Position numbers and translations under genes: made by a program | Assembly (NCBI GenBank): GCA_964530525.1 | Contig: CAZHBH010000053.1 | Span: 1 to 14,428, forward strand | DNA length: 14,428 nucleotides | Direction of reading: 5' to 3' | From: CAYNQN01 sp964530525 | GTDB taxonomy: Bacteria; Actinomycetota; Acidimicrobiia; Acidimicrobiales; Acidimicrobilacustridaceae | Notes under the pieces: generated by a model | What the model was told of the DNA's origin: nothing | The model's database searches: none | What the model saw: only the letters and a program-made list of their open reading frames with translations | In this document: positions 8,134-14,428 of the stretch, piece after piece | Numbering within the stretch: the stretch's first letter is position 1 | Layout: each line of letters begins with the position of its first letter

Positions 8134-8244
8134 TAAAGAGAACTCCGGTATCTGACTTGTTTCTCCTGCCGCCCCCTGATTGGACAATAGAACAGCGTAT
8201 CTCAGTCGAATTTTCCGATTTCTCCAACTTTTCCTGTGAATGAC

Positions 8245-8273
8245 TGGACCACCCCCTGGGGACTCTCTACACT
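8245..8273 (+). promoter_or_regulatory. Promoter of the LysR-type regulator gene
   Basis: TGGACC (8245-8250) and TACACT (8268-8273) match four of six bases each of the vegetative -35 and -10 hexamers, with the ideal 17-base spacing. Transcription would start near 8280, leaving a leader of about 40 bases before GTG 8321. The promoter overlaps any longer open frame, arguing against the upstream in-frame start at 8240. Confidence 0.55.
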
Positions 8274-8305
8274 TCGGCTGTCAGTCCTTCGATATAGCGG
8301 GAAGC

Positions 8306-8315
8306 GGAAGGGGGG
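8306..8315 (+). promoter_or_regulatory. Ribosome binding site that fixes the LysR start
   Basis: The purine run GGAAGGGGGG ends five bases before GTG 8321. It selects this GTG over the start at 8240, which lies inside the promoter. Confidence 0.75.
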
Positions 8316-8320
8316 CAGTT

Positions 8321-9223
8321 GTGGCTTTCCTCAGCATCGACGACTTGAGAGCGTTCACGCTCGTGGCCACCGAGCGCTCGGTGACCAAGGCCGCCGCCCG
8401 TCTCGACGTGTCGCAGCAGTCGGTGTCGGAGCGCATCCGCCGCCTCGAGGGTCGCCTGGGCGTGAAGCTCTTCGAGCGCCGCCCCTACGGCATGCGTCCC
8501 TCTGCCGCGGGCTTCCAGTTCCTGACGTACGCCACCCAGTGCGTGGAGCTCATCGACCAGGCGGTCGCCGTGATCAGCGACACCGACCTGCTGCGCGTCG
8601 AGGTGCAGCAGTCGGTCTCGCCGGCGGTGGCGGCCCGGCTCGACGACCTGGTGGGCTCGCAGCGCATCAAGGTGGCCGTCTCCGATGGCACCGACCCGGA
8701 TGCGCTTCTCGTCCGCATCGCGGGGGGAGACGTCGACGTGGGCATCGGCGTGTTCGCCGACCCCTCCGCCGGAACAGGCAACGGCTCGCCGTCAGATGCT
8801 TCGGCCGTCGCTTCCTCCTCGGGTGACGGTGGCAGCTCGGCAGATGTCGACGGCGAGCCCGATCCGTACCGGGTGGTCACCGAAGCCCTGTTCGCCGATC
8901 CGGTCATCTGGGCCGCTCCGCCCGACCACCCGCTCGCACGCCAGGCCGAGCCGGTCTCCGTCGCCCAGTTCTTCGGTGCCGGCGCGCCCGGACCGGGTAC
9001 CACGCCCGGCACCGGAGCGCTCGAGGGGGTGCGGGTCGCTGCTCGCTCGGCGCTGCAGGCCGACCTCGATGCCGGCCGGCTCGTCGAGCTCCCGCTCGAC
9101 CAGCCGCATTGGGTGGTGCCCATCTCCATCGCCTACAGGGCCAACGACCACGACCGGCCCACCTTGGCCGCCGTGCGCGAAGCCCTGGCCGTCGACCGCT
9201 CGCCCATGAGGGGTGCTGCCTGA
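8321..9223 (+). CDS. LysR-type transcriptional regulator with low-complexity insert
   Basis: The 300-residue product starts with a classic LysR winged helix-turn-helix (about residues 4-63: DDLRAFTLVATERSVTKAAA, then SQQSVSERIRRLEGRLGVKLFER), which binds DNA as a dimer or tetramer. The effector-binding part is atypical. The first subdomain is short, ending in VDVGIGVFADP. A 35-residue Ser/Gly/Asp/Ala-rich linker follows (about residues 148-182), and then a second subdomain with DPVIWAAPPDHPLARQAEPVSVAQF and a Gly/Pro/Thr-rich loop. Overall length is normal for LysR, so the structured effector domain must be smaller than usual. Start GTG 8321 is set by a strong ribosome site. No divergently transcribed target exists: neighbours are the met operon upstream and a surface-protein gene 62 bases downstream, so the target is unclear. 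The ligand is unknown. Confidence 0.88.
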   Translation: MAFLSIDDLRAFTLVATERSVTKAAARLDVSQQSVSERIRRLEGRLGVKLFERRPYGMRPSAAGFQFLTYATQCVELIDQAVAVISDTDLLRVEVQQSVSPAVAARLDDLVGSQRIKVAVSDGTDPDALLVRIAGGDVDVGIGVFADPSAGTGNGSPSDASAVASSSGDGGSSADVDGEPDPYRVVTEALFADPVIWAAPPDHPLARQAEPVSVAQFFGAGAPGPGTTPGTGALEGVRVAARSALQADLDAGRLVELPLDQPHWVVPISIAYRANDHDRPTLAAVREALAVDRSPMRGAA

Positions 9224-9274
9224 GTCCAGTCGTTCCAGTTCTCGTCGTCGCAAGTCCATAGAAATCAGTGATCC

Positions 9275-9281
9275 AGGGGGG
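9275..9281 (+). promoter_or_regulatory. Ribosome binding site of the surface-protein gene
   Basis: AGGGGGG lies four bases before ATG 9286, which begins a normal signal peptide. No clear promoter was identified in the 62-base gap, so cotranscription with the LysR gene is possible. Confidence 0.65.
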
Positions 9282-9285
9282 TTCC

Positions 9286-12200
9286 ATGAGCAAGTCGTTG
9301 GTAGGTAGTGCGCGCGGCGCGACCGCGTCCGCACACGTGAAGAGGTGGCGAGCTGCCACGGTCGCAGTGCTGGTGCTGGCCATGGTCGGTTCGCTCCTTG
9401 CCCTTGCGGTGCCGCCACCTTCGGTTGCCGGTGCCCAGGCACCGCCTCCGTCTGGGGTGGTGACGCAGCGGATGTGGCCGGTGGACTGCATCGGCGAGGC
9501 TGCCGGCGTCGAGCAGGCCGAGAAGAACAAGATGGACTTCGCGGTGACCGCTCCGGAGTTCGTTGAACCCGATTCGACCTTCACGATCCGCATCGCGCAT
9601 CAGGGCTCAGCGTTCCCCGACACCAACCCGAGCCCACTGGGCCAGGTGCCGGTCCACTGGCTCCAGAACATCTCGTTCATGTTCAACCTCCCGACGAACA
9701 CCTCGGTCGAGAGCATGTCCGTGGTCCCCGAGACGGGACACGGCTTCGAGGGCCCGGTCTCGGTGTCGATCGACAACAGCTACAGCCCGGCTCGGATCGT
9801 GCTCTTTGTGCCGAAGGTTCCCAAGAACCCGACGCCTCCCACCAACGAGACGTTCTTCCAGTTCCCGGCCTTCGACGTGACAGTCCGGGCGACGGGGGCA
9901 ACTGGCTCGACCATCCAGACACAGGTTGCTGGCTCGGACAAGATCAGCTCGGGCTACGTCTTCCAGGCCCAGTCGGTCGCGCTCGCGGCGGTTCGCTGCT
10001 GGCCGGAGGGTCAGGTGCCCGCTCCCATCATGTCGACGACGGTCATCGGGTCCAGCTCGGAGTCGATCCCAACGACCACAACCCTTTCGGTGGACCCAAC
10101 GCTGCTGCCCGCTGGGTATGAATCCCGCCTCGAGGCCCACGTCACGGGCGAGATCGGTGCTCCAGCGGGAGCCGTCCGCTTCGACGACGGATCTACGGTC
10201 CTCGGCTTCGCCCAAGTGGACCAGGGCACGGGCTTGGCAGCGCTCACGACGATGCTCAACAACATCGGAGCACGGCAGATCACGGCCAGCTACCTGGGGA
10301 GCACCGGGTACGAGGCCTCCGAGTCTCCAGCTGTGGCGGTTCAGGTGACCAACCCGGCTTCCCGGGAGAAGGTGAACATCCAGATCACCGCGACCCCGAA
10401 CCCGTTGACGCGCAACCTCACGCCGCCGCTCGTTGGTACGCAGCCGATCGTCACGGTGGGCGTCACCATCTCGCCCGTGAGCGGTACAGGCGTCCCAAGC
10501 GGATCGGTTGCCCTCTACGACAGGGACCGGTTGCTGGGCGTCCACCAGCTGGAGGCGGGAGCCTTCACGACCGAGTACTTCAACCCGGACTTCGGGGGTC
10601 ACCAGCTCCGCGCCGAGTACATCGGTGATGTCGACTTCTTCCCCGCCAGCGCGACGGCCCCACTGAGCGCGTACTGGGGAACGAGCAACGCTACGAACTA
10701 CGCGCTGGTTGGCGATGTGAAGCTCAACGGAGCCGCGTCTGAGCCGATGCCCGCGTCGACGTTCCTCAACACCCAGGCGAGGACCGACGGAGAGGGCAAC
10801 GTCGTACTCGCGGCCACGGCCGAAGAGTTCCACTACCCGGGTGGGACGTTCTTGATCCCGTCCGTCACGCTTGACGTCGCCGGAGGGACGATCACAGGAC
10901 TCCTGGCGCAGGCGTCCCCGGCTAGCGGTGTCGTCACTCCCTCAGGAGATGCCAACCTCGACACCAGCTTCTTCTTCCAGATCACCGAGGCAGATCTCGG
11001 CTCGGGCACGGTCCAGTTCGCATCCGGCTGCTCGGTTGGTCCCTTCGAGGTGAACCTCACGGGCACTCGAGACGGTCTCGACGGGCCCGTGTCGCTCTCC
11101 GACGCCGGGTTCTTCATCGCGCCTGTCCCGCCCGGGGTCTGCACCACCACTACAGGAGCGTCGCTGGGATCGGCCATCAACAGCCGCCTGGTTGGTGGGA
11201 GCACGGAGCTCAACCTCGAGCTGACCCCTCGGGCTGCCGCCCCGCCTGTGTCGGTGGCTCCTGTGGTCATGAGCATGCCCTCCGGCTTCTACGGCCAGCC
11301 GGTCACCATGACGGCCACCGTGACGCTCGGTGGCGACGGTCCAGCATGGGGATCTGGCCTCGTGGGAGAGGTCGACTTCTATGCAGGCGATACCTACCTC
11401 GGTAACGCAAGAGCGGAGGGACCCGCGGGGTTCACCAAGGTCGCAGTTCTCACACGACCTGATCCGAGCCCGTTTGCAGCCGTGATCGATCCCGCGGCTG
11501 GGATCTCAGTTCCGCAGGGCGTTCAGGAGATCACAGCGGATTTCCGTCCGAGGGACTACCTCTTGGATCTGTCAGCCTCGAGCGGTCGCAGCGATCCAAC
11601 TTCATACGAGGTCTTCGCACCGCTTCCTCAGCACGAGACGACCTTGGAGATCGAAGGCCCTTCCAGTGCCCAGGCTGGCGAGCTGCTCACGATTCGAACG
11701 ACACGGGGCCCTGTTGACAGCTCAGGTGCCCCCGCTCCTCTCCAGGGGTCGTTCTTGCTCTTCGACGACTCCGCTGCTGGTGGCAGCGCCCTGATAGGGG
11801 AGTACCCCGGCCTTGGGTTCGTAACCGACGAGATAGCCGCGGAGTTCTCGATTCCACTGGGCGTCGGGGTCAAGTCGTTGAGGGGCGTCTGGTCGGTGCA
11901 CGCAGCATCGGCTTGGTGGTGGGCAACCGCCAACTCCGAGAACCTTGAGGTAGTCGTGTCCGAAGGCGTGCACGAGACCCAGGTGAACGTCGATCGCAAC
12001 TCGACGCGTGGTGGGAATCAGGTACCCCAGAACGTGAACCTCTACTCCTGGGCGCAGGTAGAGACCCTCGAGCCGTCTCACGGTCTCTCGTTTGCCGCGC
12101 CTCTAGAGCGAGGAACCTTCGAGTACTGGGATGGGGGAACCCTCCTCGGAACGCAAGAGGTCACCGACTCGGGAGCTCAGGACGGTAGTGGCTTCGTGTT

Positions 12201-14428
12201 GCCCACGGCCGTTCTCGGCAGCAAGACGATCACGGTCAAGTACATACCTCCGCCTAACAACACCTGGATGCTCCCGTCGGAGACGAACTTCACGTACGAG
12301 GTCGTGACTCCGGGAACGCCTGGTCCCATGACCACAGGCATGCAGATCGAGCAGATCGTTCCGGTCGGAACTGGTACGGAAATGCAGCCTGCGATCCAGG
12401 GCGTCGCGTGGAGCCGCATCAACGGCTTCGTCTCGTTCAACTCCTCGGGATCCGTCCAGTACTTCGCCGAGAACACAGAGACCGACGTCGTGACGCCTCT
12501 CGGCACTGCCAACGTCTCGACATCGACATCCACGAGCAGTGGTAGGGGTCTGGCTCGGCTTTCCAACTCGGCTGCCTCAGCCAGCCTTCCCGCGGGCGTC
12601 TACGAGGTGTGGGGTGTGTACACGCCGTCCAACGCAAACTTCGCTGGTTCGACATCCGCCCGCGTGACCCAGCGGGTGGTATCGACGCCGGCTCTGACCA
12701 CCACGACTCTTGAGGTGTCGCCTCCCGACTCGGCTCCTCAGGACGAGCCCGTTGCGGTCTCCTCAGTGGTCTCGCCCTCCGATGTCACCGGCAGCGTTCG
12801 GTACCTCAGCGATGGGGTAGAGGTGGGGTCCGCCGGCGTGATCGGTGGTGAGGCATCCACGAACTTGGTCGGTCTGCCTGTGGGCGAGACCATACTCACG
12901 GCCGAGTTCGTGCCAGGCAACGCATCTCACTTCGCGGCCTCCACGTCGACTCCGGTGCCCTACGAGGTCACAGCTCCTGGCGTGGAAACCACGACGGTGC
13001 TGACGGCATCTCCCGAGGGCACGGCCTTCGAGGGCGACACCGTCACCCTCACGGCGACGCTCAGCCCGTCTGATGCCGCTGGCTCGGTGACGTTCCTCGA
13101 CGAGGACGCCGAGCTGGGCACGGTCGAGGTCTCCGACGGAACAGCCACCCTCGAGGTCGACGATCTACCCGTAGGAGAGCACGAGTTGATCGCAGTGTTC
13201 ACGCCCACCGACCCAGGTGCCTTCGCGCCTTCGGAGTCGGAGATCCTCACCTACGAGATCGACGAGAGGCCGCCAGGGCCCGTCGAGACCGGCACGAGCC
13301 TTGCCATCTCACCCGAGGGTTCGGCCACCATCGGCTCCGACGTGACCCTCACGGCCACGATCACGCCGACAGCTGCGGCGGGAACCGTGAGCTTCCTCGA
13401 CGGAGGGGAAGTGGTTGCAGGCCCAGCGGCTGTCACTGACGGCTCCGCGCAAGTCGTCGTCGACCAGCTGGGCCTCGGGACCCACGAGCTCATCGCTGCG
13501 TTCACCCCAGATGACCCAGAGGCATACGAGGGCTCGGCGAGCCCGGCTCAGAGCTACGAGATCACAGCTCCGGATCCCGAGAACCCACCGGTGATGACCT
13601 GCATGGGGGCTGATCAGGTATCGCGCGGGCTGCTCGAGCTGTACCTGGCAGACACGGGTGGGACCGTCACCGTTCCCACGCCGGTGATCTCCACAGTGCC
13701 GGCCGAACTGAACACCGGGGGATCTGGCGACGTGGCCTTCACCTGGTCGGTCACGCTCCCAGAGGACCTGGCAGCGCTGCCCGTGGAGCTTCAGACCCAC
13801 ATGCGGCTCATCAACATGAACCTGGCCATAGAGGCAAGTGGTGGCTCCACGCAGAGCTGGGCCTTCCCATCGGAGACCCCGACCATCGAAGACACCTTCG
13901 CCCCGATCGTGTTGGAGACCGAAGGCTCGGTCTCGGCGTCTTCCAACGCCGACATCCTCTACCGACTGAAGAGCCGAGCTCTCATCACCGTGTCGGTCGA
14001 GGCGAGCCCACTGGGTCTTCCTCAGGTGGACGTGAACCTCACGTGTGACTTCGCCAACAACACGGTTTCGGTCACCGAGGTCGAGGGCTCCGACATCAAC
14101 CCGCCAGGTGCTCCCACCGAGGTCACCGCTGAGGCAGGGCCGCTCATGGCACACGTGTCATGGACCCCTCCTGCCAACGACGGTGGAAGCCCCATCACGG
14201 GATACGTGATCACCACCTCCCCAGGGGGCAAGACGACCCACACCTCAGCTGAGGTGACCCACGTGGACGTGATCGGCCTGACAGAAGGCCAGGACTACAC
14301 CTTCACCGTGCAGGCAGTGAACGAGGTGGGACAAGGCCAAGCCTCAGATCCGAGCAACGAGGTGACACCGGGCCCTGGAGAGAACTTCTCCGACGTCCAG
14401 CCAGGACACCCGTTCTTCGCGGAGATCG
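9286..14428 (+). CDS. Giant secreted Ig-repeat surface protein, probably SLH-anchored (3' partial)
   Basis: One frame stays open for 1714 codons and runs off the window. Residues 1-50 are a Sec signal peptide: Lys/Arg-bearing n-region, hydrophobic stretch 23-42, likely cleavage after AGA at residue 50. The modules that follow are:
- an unrecognised domain with Cys68 and Cys238;
- two Ig-like modules (about 259-356 and 360-465);
- an unrecognised beta-type domain (466-650) with Cys582 and Cys619;
- four degenerate Ig-like segments (651-1135);
- three clear tandem Big_3-type repeats (1136-1231, 1233-1332, 1333-1435) with TTTxLxxSP, VTLTATL, GSVTFLDxxxxLG and HELIAxFTP patterns;
- a third Cys-paired domain (Cys1439, Cys1587);
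- a fibronectin type III domain (about 1605-1699, SWTPPxNDGGSPITGYVI);
- FSDVQPGHPFFAEI at 1701-1714, which looks like the opening of an SLH repeat.
It is likely an envelope adhesin or S-layer-associated protein. Its specific function is unknown. Confidence 0.9.
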   Translation, partial: MSKSLVGSARGATASAHVKRWRAATVAVLVLAMVGSLLALAVPPPSVAGAQAPPPSGVVTQRMWPVDCIGEAAGVEQAEKNKMDFAVTAPEFVEPDSTFTIRIAHQGSAFPDTNPSPLGQVPVHWLQNISFMFNLPTNTSVESMSVVPETGHGFEGPVSVSIDNSYSPARIVLFVPKVPKNPTPPTNETFFQFPAFDVTVRATGATGSTIQTQVAGSDKISSGYVFQAQSVALAAVRCWPEGQVPAPIMSTTVIGSSSESIPTTTTLSVDPTLLPAGYESRLEAHVTGEIGAPAGAVRFDDGSTVLGFAQVDQGTGLAALTTMLNNIGARQITASYLGSTGYEASESPAVAVQVTNPASREKVNIQITATPNPLTRNLTPPLVGTQPIVTVGVTISPVSGTGVPSGSVALYDRDRLLGVHQLEAGAFTTEYFNPDFGGHQLRAEYIGDVDFFPASATAPLSAYWGTSNATNYALVGDVKLNGAASEPMPASTFLNTQARTDGEGNVVLAATAEEFHYPGGTFLIPSVTLDVAGGTITGLLAQASPASGVVTPSGDANLDTSFFFQITEADLGSGTVQFASGCSVGPFEVNLTGTRDGLDGPVSLSDAGFFIAPVPPGVCTTTTGASLGSAINSRLVGGSTELNLELTPRAAAPPVSVAPVVMSMPSGFYGQPVTMTATVTLGGDGPAWGSGLVGEVDFYAGDTYLGNARAEGPAGFTKVAVLTRPDPSPFAAVIDPAAGISVPQGVQEITADFRPRDYLLDLSASSGRSDPTSYEVFAPLPQHETTLEIEGPSSAQAGELLTIRTTRGPVDSSGAPAPLQGSFLLFDDSAAGGSALIGEYPGLGFVTDEIAAEFSIPLGVGVKSLRGVWSVHAASAWWWATANSENLEVVVSEGVHETQVNVDRNSTRGGNQVPQNVNLYSWAQVETLEPSHGLSFAAPLERGTFEYWDGGTLLGTQEVTDSGAQDGSGFVLPTAVLGSKTITVKYIPPPNNTWMLPSETNFTYEVVTPGTPGPMTTGMQIEQIVPVGTGTEMQPAIQGVAWSRINGFVSFNSSGSVQYFAENTETDVVTPLGTANVSTSTSTSSGRGLARLSNSAASASLPAGVYEVWGVYTPSNANFAGSTSARVTQRVVSTPALTTTTLEVSPPDSAPQDEPVAVSSVVSPSDVTGSVRYLSDGVEVGSAGVIGGEASTNLVGLPVGETILTAEFVPGNASHFAASTSTPVPYEVTAPGVETTTVLTASPEGTAFEGDTVTLTATLSPSDAAGSVTFLDEDAELGTVEVSDGTATLEVDDLPVGEHELIAVFTPTDPGAFAPSESEILTYEIDERPPGPVETGTSLAISPEGSATIGSDVTLTATITPTAAAGTVSFLDGGEVVAGPAAVTDGSAQVVVDQLGLGTHELIAAFTPDDPEAYEGSASPAQSYEITAPDPENPPVMTCMGADQVSRGLLELYLADTGGTVTVPTPVISTVPAELNTGGSGDVAFTWSVTLPEDLAALPVELQTHMRLINMNLAIEASGGSTQSWAFPSETPTIEDTFAPIVLETEGSVSASSNADILYRLKSRALITVSVEASPLGLPQVDVNLTCDFANNTVSVTEVEGSDINPPGAPTEVTAEAGPLMAHVSWTPPANDGGSPITGYVITTSPGGKTTHTSAEVTHVDVIGLTEGQDYTFTVQAVNEVGQGQASDPSNEVTPGPGENFSDVQPGHPFFAEI
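12691..13590 (+). repeat. Three tandem Ig-like (Big_3-type) repeats, about 300 bases each
   Basis: Units 12691-12978, 12982-13281 and 13282-13590 align end to end in frame. Each runs from a Thr-rich start through a V(T/A)(L/V)(T/S) strand, a GSV-type strand plus FLD or YLSD turn, and an AxF(T/V)P strand, to YEI or YEV. The second and third units are clearly the most similar at both protein and DNA level. The upstream Ig-like modules of the same protein are far more diverged, with longer insertions. Confidence 0.75.
14386..14428 (+). other. Start of a probable S-layer-homology (SLH) repeat, cut by the window end
   Basis: FSDVQPGHPFFAEI follows the fibronectin domain after a short Gly/Pro linker. 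It matches the usual opening of SLH repeats (F-x-D-V, then H-x-F/W, then I). SLH modules bind cell-wall polymers and would anchor the protein outside the cell. Only 14 residues are visible, so this is a pattern match rather than a full domain. Confidence 0.6.

Larger units (their letters stand above)
8028..8320 (+). other. Intergenic region, AT-richer, before the LysR gene
   Basis: No credible gene is seen in these 293 bases. The region contains an inverted repeat GACAGG-N6-CCTGTC at 8116-8133, a visibly AT-rich pyrimidine-loaded stretch at about 8140-8240 unlike the rest of the window, and the LysR promoter at 8245-8273. A CCCCTGGGG palindrome (8253-8261) lies inside the promoter spacer. These are possible regulator binding sites, but nothing identifies the protein. 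Confidence 0.6.

Noticed and set aside
8007..8243. A 78-codon frame starting GTG just after the met operon
   Set aside because: Its start lies inside the terminator hairpin with no ribosome site, and it runs through the AT-rich intergenic region to just before the LysR promoter. There is no recognisable product.
8240..8320. A longer LysR start at 8240
   Set aside because: The start would lie upstream of the -35 box, so the promoter would be inside the coding region. GTG 8321 has a strong ribosome site and gives a standard LysR N-terminus.
9224..9285. A separate promoter for the surface-protein gene (for example around CATAGAAAT)
   Set aside because: No -35/-10 pair with acceptable spacing was found in the 62-base gap, so it was not listed.
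9607..10833. A 408-codon minus-strand open frame opposite the surface-protein gene
   Set aside because: It has an Arg/Val/Gly-rich composition with no motif. The + strand has a continuous frame with a signal peptide and Ig modules.

Overview
The window is a high-GC stretch (by eye roughly two-thirds G+C or more) with every supported gene on the + strand. An actinobacterium is the best fit, plausibly of the Acidimicrobiia type. The basis is inference: the GC content, an actinobacterial-style Lgt (GGLGIPGG in place of the enterobacterial HGGL), a SAM riboswitch of the SAM-I/SAM-IV kind before metX, a FadE5/DmdC-like acyl-CoA dehydrogenase, and a very large secreted Ig-repeat protein that seems to be entering an S-layer-homology region. 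No rRNA, tRNA, CRISPR array, insertion sequence or phage gene was seen.

Layout. (1) 2-3306: the C-terminal two-thirds of a large acyl-CoA dehydrogenase overlaps by ATGA with lgt (prolipoprotein diacylglyceryl transferase). After 132 bases comes a DEAD-box RNA helicase. (2) 3339-5294: a solitary gamma-class N6-adenine DNA methyltransferase with no visible restriction partner. (3) 5379-8003: a methionine-biosynthesis operon. A candidate -10 box leads straight into a SAM-binding riboswitch, followed by metX (homoserine O-acetyltransferase, TTG start) and, by another ATGA overlap, a PLP-dependent trans-sulfuration enzyme (O-acetylhomoserine sulfhydrylase or cystathionine gamma-synthase). A strong hairpin begins at the first base after its stop codon. 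(4) 8028-8320: an AT-richer intergenic region holding a good promoter for a LysR-type regulator (8321-9223) that carries an unusual Ser/Gly/Asp linker. (5) 9286-14428: the first 1714 codons of a secreted surface protein that runs off the window. It has a signal peptide, about eight Ig-like modules, three Cys-paired non-Ig modules, one fibronectin type III domain and the first residues of an apparent SLH repeat.

Functionally, only the riboswitch-metX-PLP-enzyme block is a clear coordinated unit: SAM, the end product made from methionine, should control synthesis of homocysteine or cystathionine from homoserine. Lgt and the surface protein both concern the cell envelope but are not visibly linked. 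The LysR gene lies 62 bases upstream of the surface-protein gene and may share its transcript. The most notable items are the compact riboswitch and its possible rearrangement with the start region of metX, the orphan methyltransferase, and the giant modular surface protein with exactly three spaced cysteine pairs.
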